The translations under genes and the position numbers were made by a program. From the NCBI GenBank assembly GCA_956465555.1, contig OY101120.1, positions 1,286,001 through 1,350,000 of the forward strand: a stretch of 64,000 nt of DNA. The letters are read 5' to 3'. Below are positions 30,417-42,032 of the stretch, in pieces; within the stretch, counting starts at the first letter, position 1, and every line of letters begins with the position of its first letter. The notes below the pieces were generated by a model. It was not told where the DNA came from, made no database searches, and worked only from the letters and a program-made list of their open reading frames with translations. This DNA comes from Nitzschia sp. pyKryTriq1. Its lineage: Eukaryota > Bacillariophyta > Bacillariophyceae > Bacillariales > Bacillariaceae.

Positions 30417-32091
30417 ATGTCTATGCAAATGATACAAGAAGCTCCATTTATCAATGAAGGCACGGCGATGCCGCCACCGAGAAAGTTTATGAGACGAGGT
30501 AGTCTTGAGCTCGAAGATGCTGTGAGGGTGGGCGATGTCAAACTGTCACTGCCGAAACAATATTGGCAGTCGTGGATTTCGACCGACTGGGACGGTCGCG
30601 ATGAAGAAATGAGTGACACGGGAGGTCAGACATCTCCAAAAGCACCTACAAGCAACCAGACAAGCGAGGCGGGGGAAGTCACGAGCAGTGGGGCAGCAGT
30701 CGCCCATTCATCGTCTTCGACAGTCGTTGGCTCGTCCTCAGGAGGTCCCGCCAAACTCTGCGCCCCACGAGAGGATGGGAAATCAGCCTATCACAAGCAA
30801 TCATCAGATCATGGCTCACGAGCAAAACAGGATTTGCAGCTCTCAGCGCGAACAGACAGTCGACTCCCAAGGTTCAGCGACATCATTGGACACAACGCTG
30901 TGAAGCTCCGACTCGACGAGGTTCTCCTTCCGTTGGCTCTTCCTCCAGCGATAGCAGACTCCATCTTGGTCGGGGTTCGATCACTATCAGCCTCTATCTT
31001 GCTCTTTGGACCCCCAGGATGTGGGAAGACGCAGCTTGCCAAAGCGATTGCGGGGGAAGCAGAAGCGGCATTCTTGTCAGTAGGCCCGAGCGACATTCTG
31101 AGTAAATTTGTTGGCGAGTCGGAAGCGTCCATCCGATCTTTCTTTGACAAAGGTAGGTCCATCAAATGCAAATCGAAATGCAACCCACTGTGTCCACTCA
31201 CGATTCAGCGTCTGCTTATGTTTCATAGCGTATGAACAAGCACGCCTTGTCGAAACGAAATGCTGTGTCTTGTTCTTCGACGAAATCGATGCTCTCGGGC
31301 AATCCCGCGGGGGCTCTCAGGCCGGCCAAGTCGCCACAAATGACCCTAGCTCTCGAAGAGTGCTGGCAGAACTTCTCATTCAACTGAATAAGATCAATAC
31401 AAACCAAGACAAAGGTGCTACCAGCCGTGGTACCGCAAACGCCGACGAAACCTCAGTCTGTAGCAGCATTGATGAGCATTCTGAGTTTGAGAGCGACGAC
31501 TCCCAGGTACAGCCTTCGGAGAAAGCCAGTACAAGAATCATTGTGGTAGCAGCCACGAATAGACCAGAAGATTGCGACCCTGCTCTCTTACGACGATTCG
31601 CTGTCAGAGTCATAGTGAACTTGCCGTCGCATCGAGACAGAACGAAGATTTTGAAGCGATACCTGGCAAATATTCACCATACTTTGTCATCGACACAGCT
31701 CGATTCTCTTTCTCTCGAGACGGAAGGATGGACAGGTTCGGATCTGGAAAGTTTGACACGGGAAGCCGCAATGGCACCGGTTCGCGAGTGCATCCGTTCC
31801 GCCGCGTTGCTGAAGAGACGGAATGCCCGGATGGAACAAAAGGGAGGGTCTTCAACGTGCCAGACCTCCAGCAATGATAGAGATATGACTCGCGATGATT
31901 CTCAGGAGAGAATCCTAGAGCAGTTTGAGAACCTCCGCCCAGTTTCCGTCCAGGATTTCGAGGACGCAATCGCATTCTGGGCCTACAACCAAGGCAACGC
32001 AGATCCCTCTTCTACAACCGAAGCTGCAGAATCGGGTTCATTCAATGGACAAAAGATCCACTACGACAGCAGCTCGGACGAGGAGGATTAG
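30417..32091 (+). CDS. AAA+ ATPase (single AAA domain, katanin/fidgetin-like class)
   Basis: Exons 30417-31152 and 31229-32091 (intron GTAGGT...ATAG, phase 1), 532 residues. An N-terminal Ser-rich region (about 1-140) precedes one AAA domain: [19 protein letters not shown] (the linker seen in meiotic-clade AAA proteins), Walker A GPPGCGKT at 198-205, Walker [10 protein letters not shown] near 257-265, sensor 1 [11 protein letters not shown] near 352, DPALLRRF with arginine finger, and a C-terminal lid with [20 protein letters not shown]. The region between Walker B and sensor 1 has an unusual Ser/Asp-rich insert of about 60 residues. The single AAA domain and the sensor-2 region favour microtubule-severing-like or VPS4-like proteins, but N-terminal MIT or other diagnostic domains are not seen. 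Start uncertain. Confidence 0.82.
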
Positions 32092-32216
32092 ACTGAAGCT
32101 CCTACTGTACATCCAGATGACGCAACGCACAATCGACTTTTCGCGCTCACCTTGCTATTTGCTGATACTAGCTATTAAGGTTTTAATGTTGACTAAAGGA
32201 GAATACCTTTGCCGCT

Positions 32217-34120
32217 CTACATCATACCGGGCATGCCCATACCACCTGGCATTTGAGGAGGACCACCTGCATCGGGCTTGTCGGCAATCATGGACTCGGA
32301 AGTAGTGAGAAGACCCGCAACTGATGCAGCATCAACGAGACCTGTTCTGGTAACCTTGGTGGGATCAATAATACCTGCTTGGAACATATCAACATAGACA
32401 CCATTTTGCGCATCGAATCCCATAGCGATATCTGTTCCTGGCTTCGAAAGTTCGCCACAGATGACAGCTCCTTCTTCTCCAGCATTTTTAGCGATCGTTG
32501 ACAAGGGAGCCCTTAGTGCTCTTTGAATGATTTCGACACCAATCTTTTGATCCATGTTCTTGGCTTCCTTCTCAGCAACCTCAGTGAGGAGGGTTGAACA
32601 GTATAGAAGGGCCTTGCCGCCTCCAGGGACAATTCCCTCTTCAACCGCCGCACGCGTGGCGTTCAGGGCATCGACGACGCGGTCTTTCTTTTCTCCGACT
32701 TCAACTTCCGATGCACCTCCGACGCGAATGATTGCGACACCTCCAGAAAGCTTGGCGAGGCGCTCTTGGAGCTTTTCGCGCTCGTAGTCCGATTTTGTGG
32801 TTTCGATAGAGTGTCTAATGAGCTCGCATCGCTCATTAATGTCCGCCTTCTCACCAGCTCCACCCAAAATAACTGTGTTGTTCTTGTCGACTTCGATCTT
32901 CTTGCATCGCCCCAAATGAGAAGGTTGGACATCTTCAAGCTTCATGCCAGTCTCCTCGGAAATCACAGTTCCTCCGGTCAGCAAGGCAATATCTTGCATA
33001 GTAGCCTTTCGGTTATCTCCGAATCCGGGAGCCTTCACAGCGCAAACCTTAATTCCCGCCCGAAGCTTGTTGACGACGAGAGTGGCAAGAGCCTCACTTT
33101 CAACGTCCTCGGCGATAATCAAAAGAGACGACTGGCTCTTGATGACCGATTCAAGGAGAGGAACAAGCTGTTGCAAACTACTGACTTTCTTTTCAACCAA
33201 CAAGACCAGAGGATCATCCAGCACACAAGTTTGGGTCTTCGCATCAGTGATAAAGTAGGGGCTGATGAAACCTCGCTCAAATTTCATTCCTTCGACAACT
33301 TCCAATTCGTTCTCCAGGGTTTTTCCGTCTTGAACAGTGATGACTCCTTCCTTTCCGACGCGTTCCATGGCATCCGAAATAAGCTGCCCAATTTCTTTAT
33401 CGGAGTTGGCCGAAATGGTACCGACTTGCGAAATCTCTTCCTTCGACGTAATCGGGCGACTGATTTCTTCCAAAGTTGCGACGACCTTGTTGACGGCAAG
33501 AGTAATACCCCGGCGAAGATCAAGAGGGTTCAAACCAGCAGCTACAGCCTTGCAACCTTCCGAGTAGATGGCACGAGCAAGGACAGTAGCGGTGGTGGTA
33601 CCATCTCCAGCAATATCGTTAGTCTTCGACGCGACGCTTTTGATCAACTGTGCTCCCATGTCCTCGAATTTGTCTTCAAAGTCAATCGATTTGGCAACAG
33701 TAACACCATCCTTGGTAATTTTAGGTGGTCCGTATGGCTGGGCAATGATCGCGTTGCGTCCCTTGGGTCCGAGGGTGACCTACATAGAGGCGAAGAAGCG
33801 AGTCGAAATGGTGAGGTGGAAATGAGCGGACGCAGTTGTGACGACGGTCTTCTTACGGAAACCAAAAGATTCTCATAACAGGATTCCTTTACGTATGTAG
33901 CACGCGGTAAAAGGTGCGCGCGCGCAGGGAATCTTCTGGCAAAAATCTTCGAAAATCTTACCTGCACGGCATCGGCAAGAATGTCGACCCCTCTCAACAT
34001 GGCAGCTCGGCCTTCAACGCCGAACTTGATTTCCTTCCCAGCCATGGTACGGATGGCACCATTATGCCGAGAAGTGGCTCGAGAAACGAGCTTGGATACA
34101 TTCAACGTCGATCGGATCAT
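32217..34120 (-). CDS. HSP60: Mitochondrial chaperonin HSP60 (GroEL family)
   Basis: Exons 33962-34120 and 32217-33779 (intron GTAAGA...GTAG, phase 0), 573 residues. A basic mitochondrial presequence ([19 protein letters not shown]) precedes the chaperonin: [45 protein letters not shown], ATPase motif [32 protein letters not shown] near the end of the equatorial domain, and a C-terminal GGM-rich tail ([11 protein letters not shown]), which is typical of mitochondrial HSP60 and not of plastid CPN60. It folds imported matrix proteins. Convergent with the AAA gene, 125 bp apart. Confidence 0.96.
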
Positions 34121-34854
34121 TCTGGAGGTGGATGAGCGAGTGATGTATATGTTTCACGAAACGAGAAAAGTGAACCGATCAAGAAGAAGAATATCGGTAG
34201 TACGAGTATTGTAGTGCGGCAGTGTTGCGAGAAAGTTTCGGGTTCGATGGTTGGCGGCGGCAGCCGCTTCCCGCCACTCGTCAACAACAACGCGCGCGCA
34301 TCAAGCAAAGGCCAGCTGTCCGACGAAACTTCGAAGACGTTCTTTGATGAAATGTGACGTCAGAATATCATACAAGTACCGAACCGGTACGAGTACTGCT
34401 TGTACACGATTTTCGCGATGGAGGTTCTGTGCACGACTACTTGTACTTGTACTGTAGCTACGGTAGCTCGTGTTATACAATGTTGCTATGTTGCTTTCGT
34501 CTCACTATCTTATATCTATTGATTGTTAGTCTGCTACTTCGATCGCAACGATTGTCCACATGTGGTGCTCAATGGACTACGTAAAATAGAAATTCATATG
34601 ATTGAATATTGAATGTTGCTGTTTCTGTTGATTATTCGTCTGCCGCCCGTCAAGAATAATCGTAGATCGGTCCTATGCCTCTCTAGCTCTAGAGAGTATT
34701 CAAAGTATCTAATTGGACGGTAGTGGGCTGATTGCCATCATCGCTATTGATAAAGAACAACCGCAAGCACAACCACATGCAAAAGAAGATTATATTCATA
34801 AAACTAGGTTACGTGCGCTCATCTCCAAAAATTGTTAAACGACGGGTCTCCCAT
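34121..34854. promoter_or_regulatory. Upstream region of HSP60 with a GTAC cluster
   Basis: Non-coding. A cluster of GTAC/CCGGTAC steps lies at 34375-34465. No classic heat-shock element array was recognised by eye. Confidence 0.4.
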
Positions 34855-35919
34855 CTAGTTCTTTCGCAGGTCAACGTCCGAATTTACAGCTGGCTTCGTC
34901 ACGGCAGGTATCGGTGTTGACTTTTTTCCTTCTCTCATCTTGACTATCGTGTAAAGGAGAGAACCTCCCAATACAACGAACATTCCAAGCACACCTGTAA
35001 CTGTAGCCGGGTTCTTCCAAAGGTAAAATGCCAGCATGGACTGGACTGCAGCTTTGGCAGTTCCGCTGATATTGTGTGAAAGAGGGCTTGTCGCCTTGAT
35101 TTGCAACACCGTGACAATCCCAATGCTGAAACCGAAGAATCCAGCAACCATCATGGCGGACCAGAACAAGGGGCTCGCGAATTGTTCGTGGATGGCTTGT
35201 AGAAGGACGGGCGATTCAAAGTACGCCATGAGGGGTAGAAACATAATAATAGCATTGACGTTGTTGTAGAACGTCAATTTCCAATGGTCGTTGTCCACAG
35301 CTGGAAGTAATTTTTTGGTGAGAATTGCATTCAAGGACACAAACAATGAACTACACACTCCAGCCACGGTCCCGTGGTAACTGAAGTTCACTTCTCCATT
35401 TGCGCCCAAGAAGAAACCAAAGACAACACATCCCAAGCATGCTATCGTCTTTGGTGATACGGGGCTTCCGAGGATCAATCTCGATAACAAGACGTTGAAG
35501 ACGATTGTTAGCGATCTAGCAACGTTGTAGAACGAGACTTCGACCCACTTGAGGCATAGATTGTTGAAAGCAATCATTCCCACAAAGACAAAACTCAGTG
35601 GAAAAACCCTCCAGCCAATAGTTGCCTTATACTCAGTCTTCGGAAATTGCGAGAAAAATGTTCGGCCGTGACCTTTGGTTGTTTCGTTGCTATCTGCTCG
35701 AGTTGGCAGTACGTCAGCTCGCTTTTGCATAGTCTCAGAAAATTTCCCAGCCGCCCAGCAAATAATCGCAGTGACCACACATTGGAACCAAGTGACAAAC
35801 AGAGGTGCAGAGATAGAAATACCCTCCGAACTCATGAGTACTTTGTTCAAATAAACCATCGAAATCGATACGAACCAGTATAACCCCACGACAGAGGCAA
35901 TGTATCTAGCGCCGGCCAT
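34855..35919 (-). CDS. GDP-fucose-type nucleotide-sugar transporter (SLC35C/TPT superfamily)
   Basis: Single exon, 354 residues, ATG at 35919. About ten hydrophobic helices span the protein. Family blocks: WFVSISMVYLNKVLMSS, APLFVTWFQCVVTAI, FNNLCLKWVEVSFYNVARSL, TIVFNVLLSRLILG, SLFVSLNAILTKKLLP, TFYNNVNAIIMFLPLM, and KATSPLSHNISGTAKAAVQS near the C-terminus. NNLCLKxVxVxFYNVxRSL is characteristic of Golgi GDP-fucose transporters (SLC35C1). It would exchange GDP-fucose for GMP across the Golgi membrane for glycan fucosylation. The short hydrophilic tail has KK and RKN but no plastid presequence, in contrast to the TPT gene in this window. Substrate is inferred from family resemblance. Confidence 0.85.
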   Translation of the reverse strand: MAGARYIASVVGLYWFVSISMVYLNKVLMSSEGISISAPLFVTWFQCVVTAIICWAAGKFSETMQKRADVLPTRADSNETTKGHGRTFFSQFPKTEYKATIGWRVFPLSFVFVGMIAFNNLCLKWVEVSFYNVARSLTIVFNVLLSRLILGSPVSPKTIACLGCVVFGFFLGANGEVNFSYHGTVAGVCSSLFVSLNAILTKKLLPAVDNDHWKLTFYNNVNAIIMFLPLMAYFESPVLLQAIHEQFASPLFWSAMMVAGFFGFSIGIVTVLQIKATSPLSHNISGTAKAAVQSMLAFYLWKNPATVTGVLGMFVVLGGSLLYTIVKMREGKKSTPIPAVTKPAVNSDVDLRKN

Positions 35920-37853
35920 GCTTAATTTAGAGGTTTGGGAGGTAAAGACCGACTGAGTGGTTTCTTTTACTTGTACAACTTATGGTGGGATATGGGATGT
36001 AGTCAGTAGGCGAAGGGACCCAGACCATGAAAAGGAGTCAGTCCTCATCAGCAATATATCCACACTACCGGTATCAGGTATGGAAACGACAAGCGCCCCT
36101 TGCTGAACGCTACTACTAGTAGACAAGAGACAAAACCTTTTGATGGTCGAAATGTTGTATCTCGTGCGAGTAATTTTCGTGTACAGGTACACGTACAGTA
36201 CCAGTAGTCTGTACTGTAGTCTAGTACTCGTAGTCATACTCGTAGTTTTGATGCCTCTCCGATCATGGACACCCCCAACGAACGAAGGACAGACAAGAAG
36301 TCGAACGAACACAAGTTTGAGCCGATCACCAAAGAGAGATGACCGATGAATCTCATCATTTCATCGAGTCGACGACCGATATCGCAACTTCGGATTTCTA
36401 GATTAGTTAGCTTTTAAAACAAGTTTCAAACCTTTCAATGGCACAACCTAGCAACCCGAAGTGGGGAGACTTTCTCCAAGAAAGGATCCAAAAAGAGGGA
36501 TCATGCATGGGCAAGGACCAAGGCCGAAAAGGCGCTAGACGCCCTCAATGCCCCTTTACACCTTGATAAGAACGAGGCAAGGAGATGTACCCAAGGGTAT
36601 TCCTGAAAGAGGACGACTTTGCTACGCAAATCGAAATCGACTAGGGACATGGCCAGCAAATTATTCTATCATTTACTACATCATCGGTCTACAGTGTCCG
36701 AGAAAGTTGAGTGTTAGTTGGCGCCTGTGCCATGCCAATCGATCCACCGTGTACTGCAGTATGAAGTACAAGTATGTAACTGTAGGTACTTGGCCGGTTA
36801 CCGTGGTACGGTGGAGGTACCCGGTAGGTACGTACCTGGTACAGGTACAGCACAGTACAGTACAGTACTCAGTATTGTACTTGGTGTACAGTACCGGTAC
36901 AGGAGTACCAAACAAATCTCAACACACCGATTGAGGACACTGTGGATGATATCACATTGTGTACACATGGCAGACCTTCCCCAAATATGATCTTTCTTCC
37001 CTTGCATCATAGAGATATGCGGATAGTAATAGTAGGTGGAACAATGTGTGTCTTCACGTTTTAGGTTTTACAGTGCAGAGGAGCGTCAAGCAAGAAGCTA
37101 AACCATGTGCTTGTTGTTTGATTGCAGCATTCTTGATGATAGTACTTCAAGGCATAGTACTCTATTGATTTGTTCTTTCTTTGGTGACGGAGCAATTTTA
37201 GAAAGGATAATCACCTCTCTCGTTCTTCGTGTTCTTGTTCTCTCTTGGCTTATGGCGGCTTGCTTCGTTGGTTGTCGAGGATGAGTCAAGAAATGAACAA
37301 TAATAATAATAATAATAAGACGAGACTAGTAAAAGAGTCACATCACACTACAGTAGAGGTCAGTTATTTGGTCGTTACGACATACTGATACTGATACCAT
37401 ATATTGGTATTTTAGCAATATCTATTATTTGCAAGTAGGCTATTCGAAGCCAATCAAAATTCAGAGCCGGCGATGCTCAAACATAAGCACATCGTGGTCA
37501 AACTAATCCGGTCTCCGAGCATACCGGTACGTGTGATACCGGTACAGCTCATGGGTGTCGACGTGTGTTGACGACGACACAGCCCACTCACTCGAAGACT
37601 AACACAGTGACTGCGGTACCTGGTACCATACCACCGTACTGTACCTGGTACCGGTACCGGTACGTTGGATACCCAGACAGAGATGACAGTCTGCTAGTTT
37701 ATTAGAACTTCGAAGTCGTCGAAGGAACGAACACTCTCTCTCCTCTCTAAAAAGGTTGTTTCCTTTCCAGTTCCCTTCTCCCTTCCCGTGTTTGTTTTCA
37801 TTCAGCCTACTAGCCAAATTCAATGCTACCAGAGTTACCTCTTTCTCTCTCAA
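35920..37853. other. Long divergent intergenic region, GTAC arrays
   Basis: About 1.9 kb. GTAC-type arrays at 36175-36245, 36780-36910 and 37520-37670. Around 36438-36640 three short frames together give protein-like peptides (MAQPSNPKWGDFLQERIQ in one frame, ARTKAEKALDALNAPLHLDK in the next, PRVFLKEDDFATQIEID in a third), which looks like a frameshifted remnant of a small gene; too weak to call. A (AAT)n run lies at about 37297-37316. Confidence 0.4.
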
Positions 37854-38543
37854 ATGAAATTCCAGCATCGCATTTTATGCCAATTCCACAGATTCCCGCC
37901 TCTATCAGATCAGTTAGTTGCCAAAAGGACGGATAAGACTCTCTCTTTCTTCGCTAAGTGTCGCGCCGACCACGACGATAACCAACGACGCGCACCTCAC
38001 CTGTCAGGAACCGATCATTCATTATCCCAGATACGCACGTTTTCTTCTCCGTCTTTCACTAAGTCTGGTCGACGCAGCAAGAGAAAATTTGTTCCCCGGA
38101 AGGCTGCGGTGGTGCTGACTGAAAAGGCTAGAAAGTTTTTTAAATTGTTATTGGAAAATACAGGAAAGGATGGAATTATGTTGAACTACCAACAGGCCTC
38201 GTCGGGACAGCCTCGAATGGTCTTTTCTTTCGGATTCGTCACAAAAGATCAACTCTCAGAAGAAGATGAGGGGTAAGTATAGCGCACAGAATTATCAACA
38301 ATCTTGCAATCATATCTTGTATGTCTGACAATTGTTTTTCAATCAATCAGAGTATCATTGGAGGTCTTGGAGGATGGATCTCCCAAATCACCGAAGGACT
38401 CTATGGATGACAGTTTGCCAAAATTGTACATCCACCACAATGCTTTTTTGAAAGTTCTTGGGGCAAAGCTAGATGTCAACACAGAGAATATTACTCCTGT
38501 TCTCTACGATCGAGAAGGGAACTTGATGGATCCAAACGCTTAG
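37854..38543 (+). CDS. HesB/IscA-fold-like protein lacking the Fe-S cysteines
   Basis: Exons 37854-38272 and 38351-38543 (intron GTAAGT...TCAG, phase 2), 203 residues. The first 90 residues are basic and Ser-rich (MKFQHRILCQFHRFPP), compatible with an organelle presequence, probably mitochondrial. From about residue 88 the order of elements resembles the A-type Fe-S carrier domain: VVLTEKARKFFKLLLENTG, GIMLNYQQASSGQPRMVFSF, and LPKLYIHHNAFLKVLGAKLD (compare the family's V-Y-I-D-x-x-S-x-x-x-L-x-G-x-x-I-D). The three cysteines used by IscA/ISCA1/ISCA2 are not present, so a Fe-S carrier role is unlikely. Fold assignment is inference from pattern only. Confidence 0.6.
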
Positions 38544-39852
38544 ATCTGTGTTATAACATTGGCGACCATGGTGGGATTCCAACCTGTGTATCGATCGGAT
38601 GATGTATGGCAAATAGGTCAAGAGGCGCTAGTATGGATCCGCCCTTCTTCCATACCGTCGTGTGGTTCCAAGAAGAAAGTGGCACGGCGCTCGACCGCTC
38701 CATCGATCGGTGATCGCAAGAACAACAACAACAACAACAACATTGTAACACACAAATAGAAGTCTATTGCTTACTTTATACATCTATCTACAGTACTGTT
38801 GAAACTCTTCAAGTCTCTCGCTATTGTCGGATTATGCATAGGAAAAATCCAAGACTGATCATTAGTGATTGAACAGTCTGTCAAGGTCAAGGTTACGGAC
38901 ACGAAGACAAGGAGGATCAAGTATTCATACCAAGGAGGATCAAGTATTCATATGGATGGATGATCGATCATGGCCAACCAACATCTTGGATGGATGATCG
39001 ATCACCAACAGCTCTGGGTCGTCCCTTTTATTGTAAAGTATGGCACCGTACCACGCGACTCGTACGAACCACCGTCTGCCAGCCGTCGGTAGCTGATATC
39101 CTGGCTGGGATAAGACTAACAGAACGAAAGCACAAAGAACAGGAGAATACCACATAAAATGGTGGATACAAAAGGAAGAAGATGCACGGAACAAGCTCAC
39201 AAGAGAATGCATCTACTGGCCGCTAATACGAGAATATGACCCGCGATTGGAGCAGCCCAGAGCAATAGTAGTACAAGCAATTCAAACCCACGAAGAAAGT
39301 CGAGCAAATACTATAAGAGAAAGGACACCGGTACATGTGGTACCAAGACACGATCAACTTGGCAGAGAACATATTACACGGACCGTTCGACTGGATGGGA
39401 GACCCACTATACCGTCGAGACAATCATTGTTGGGAAGCATTTTAAAAGAACGAGGAAGAAACAACGACACCGACGACGTCGCAGACATCAGGTACTTGTA
39501 CTGAAGTATGCACAGTACGTGCTGGCAAATACATACCGGTACGAACTGCACGACCAGACGCGCAGTCCGTGCGCCTCGCCTCGCCTCGCCTCGCGCTCTC
39601 GGGTCACAGTATACTGTACCCGGTACTGTACCGCTACCGCCGGTACAGTGCTCGTACGTTCTATACGTACGAACTCGTAGAAATCTCACCGATGAGAGAG
39701 GACTGCGCCGGCCGGATATTCATTCGAACTGCATGATGGGACGTTCGCGCTTCCTTGCTTGGGTGGCACCATTTTCTGTTCCTCGACTTTCCATTGTTCT
39801 TATTGTCCCAATAGCTCCTGCATTTTACATCACAGAAAGTCAACAAATCACC
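38544..39852. other. Intergenic with tandem repeats and GTAC array
   Basis: Holds a 23-bp tandem repeat, a partially repeated GGATGGATGATCGATCA unit (38954-38970 and 38989-39005), (CGCCT)n at 39572-39592, and GTAC steps at 39530-39670. An open stretch without ATG runs 39097-39504; no domain recognised. Confidence 0.4.
38908..38952. repeat. Two-copy 23-bp tandem repeat
   Basis: CAAGGAGGATCAAGTATTCA plus TA occurs at 38908-38929 and again at 38931-38952 without mismatch. Confidence 0.85.
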
Positions 39853-40816
39853 ATGACGATTATATATGCACTCGTTTCTCGCGAGAAGACTGTATTGGCT
39901 GAATACACCGCCACATCAGGTAAGCCAGCTTGCTGTTCCTGTAGCGAAACTTGATGGAAAGGCGGGCAAGGAGTGGTCGAGTCATGCAGAATTTTCCGTA
40001 CTTGTACAAAATATACCAGGGTCTACGTGGGTCACGACTGGGAGATGCCAGACCGATATGAAACCGCTTCGACGTTTCTTCTTCATCGCCAACTGTCTTC
40101 GCATGGCTATGGCGAGCCATCCGCATCAAGGCCTTGTGATAATTTTAGTTTGTTTCATTTGTTGGCTTACGACTTGTTTCTATTCTGTCGTCGTCGTAGC
40201 TTCGGGTAATTTTGCAACGGTGACGCGAGTGCTCCTGGACAAAATCCCCAGAACAGATGGTAAAATGGTCTACAATTATGACGACTTTACCTTTCACTAT
40301 ATCACAGAGGCCGGTATTTGCTATCTCTGTATGAGCGATGAGAAGAATAAGCACCGAATTCCATTTGGATTTTTAGAAGATATGAAACGAAGCTTCACCA
40401 CGAAGTACGGTCACGAGATTCCTCAGGCAGCGATCGCTTTTGCGATGAACGAAGAGTTTAGCCCCACAATCAGGGAACGAATGGACTTTTATAATTCTGA
40501 AGATGCTGACCGATCCATTGATAACATTGGTGCTGTCAAGAGCCAGATTGAGGACGTGAAGGATGTCATGGTACAAAATATTGAGAAGGTTTTGGAGCGT
40601 GGCGAGAAAATTGAATTGCTGGTGGACAAAACGGATCGTCTAAATCAACAAGCCTTTCGGTTTGAAGCTTCTAGTCGGTCCTTGCGTCGGGCTTTGTACT
40701 GGAAGAAAATGCGCTGCTATGCTATCGTCGGGGTCATCGCTGTGCTCCTCATCTACTGTGCCTCGGTCTCCATGTGCGGCTTTGACTTTCACCACTGCAA
40801 AGCCGGCAAGAAATGA
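39853..40816 (+). CDS. VAMP7-like longin R-SNARE
   Basis: Exons 39853-39919 and 40200-40816 (intron GTAAGC...GTAG, phase 1, 280 nt), 227 residues. The N-terminal longin domain runs about residues 1-120 (MTIIYALVSREKTVLAEYTA, GNFATVTRVLLDKIP, YNYDDFTFHYITEAGICYLC). An R-SNARE motif follows (about 125-185) with the zero-layer Arg in VMVQNIEKVLERGEKIELLV, then SLRRALYWKKMRC and one C-terminal membrane anchor (YAIVGVIAVLLIYCASVSM). Family members drive fusion at endosomes, vacuoles and plasma membrane. Length and order match VAMP7 and plant VAMP71/72 proteins; the exact trafficking step cannot be told. The long intron splits the longin domain. Confidence 0.93.
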
Positions 40817-41643
40817 GCGTGCGCCGTTTTCTTTGCATCTGAATCGCCGGCCGCACATTTGCTGGTAATAAAGGGATAGCAACATAGGAGGGATCGATGC
40901 TTCAACAGATCCATGCATAGATTTTTATATAAGACTACTTTGTAGTATATCACTCCATGGTTCAAACTCGAGGAGGCGCCTCGGCCTAGTTTTTTCTAAA
41001 CCCTGTCGTACATCATGCAGTTTTAGAAGCAGAATGAAAGCTCTTCTGGGAAATTTTCAGTGAAGTAAATTGCAGGCAGTTGACAGCTCACCGTCGAGAA
41101 CTAAGGAGATACGAGAAGTACGCTCAAGAGTAGGGACAACCGGTAGATGGCAACAGGATGCTCCAAGTACCGGTAGTGCTGGAACGAGCAGAGAGCCATT
41201 ATTGATTGGGCTTAAAAAGCTGTCCTCCAAGAAGCAATATAGCACCTGCTTTTTGTCTACAACTGACTACTGTAGGAGGAAGTATGGATAATCTACTAGC
41301 TCTACTCTACTCTACTGTAGCTAGTAGCAAGACAAAAGGAGCGTCGTGACGAACAAGGTGGTCGAGAGGGAGTCGTCGTCGTCGTCGTCGTCGTCGTGAT
41401 CCTGTTCGACCCGTACGAATGGTCTCGAAGAGTATCCTGATGGGGCCCATGGCGCGACAGTACGAGTACACGCACTTATTCTGCTTGTACCTGGTACAGT
41501 ACTCGTATCTTGTACTCGTATCGCACGCACACGACGACGACACTCTACACTCTCCTCTCTCCTCCTCACCCCTCCCCTGTCCAATTATTAGACTGCCTCT
41601 CTTTAGAGTAGACCCTACAGTACTTGTACTGGTACTCACTCTC

Positions 41644-41688
<45 letters not shown>

Positions 41689-42032
41689 ACGCCTACTATA
41701 ATCCTACTTGTACTCGGAGTCTGAACCAAAGCGCCGTTGACGGATCAGGCCATAATCTTTAGCTTTGATCTGCCGTCTTTGGTCCACCTGTTCCTGGCCA
41801 TATTTTTCCAACCTCCACGTTCTCTTCGATTACGGTAGTAGGAGTAGCAAAGATTTGGACTCCAACGCGAATTACCAAGCACCGGTGCGCTCTGTCCTCC
41901 TTTGCATCGCACCAATCACACCCCTTTCTCCTCCTCATTTTCATTTGGTTCGGCCTGTTCGATTTTTTTTCTGTTGCGACGGCGTGCAGTTCTAGCAGCA
42001 CACCTGTCAATCCGACATCGATATCGAGCCAA
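40817..42032. other. Intergenic with microsatellites
   Basis: Non-coding. Contains (GTC)n at about 41372-41398, a GA-rich microsatellite, and GTAC steps at 41455-41525 and 41618-41640. Confidence 0.45.
41648..41696. repeat. (GA)n microsatellite
   Basis: About 24 uninterrupted GA units, upstream of the dCMP deaminase gene. Confidence 0.92.

Noticed and set aside
32766-33878. 370-codon plus-strand open frame
   Set aside because: It is antisense to HSP60, a common effect of high-GC third positions; no domain.
36438-36640. Short frames in three registers upstream of the HesB-like gene
   Set aside because: Each is under 45 residues, and joining them needs two frameshifts. No homology recognised; kept only as a remark in the intergenic entry.
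39097-39504. 136-codon open stretch without ATG
   Set aside because: Protein-like in places (IKWWIQKEEDARNKLTREC), but there is no start codon, no matching splice site and no domain; it ends in GTAC-repeat translation. Possible old transposon piece, unsupported.
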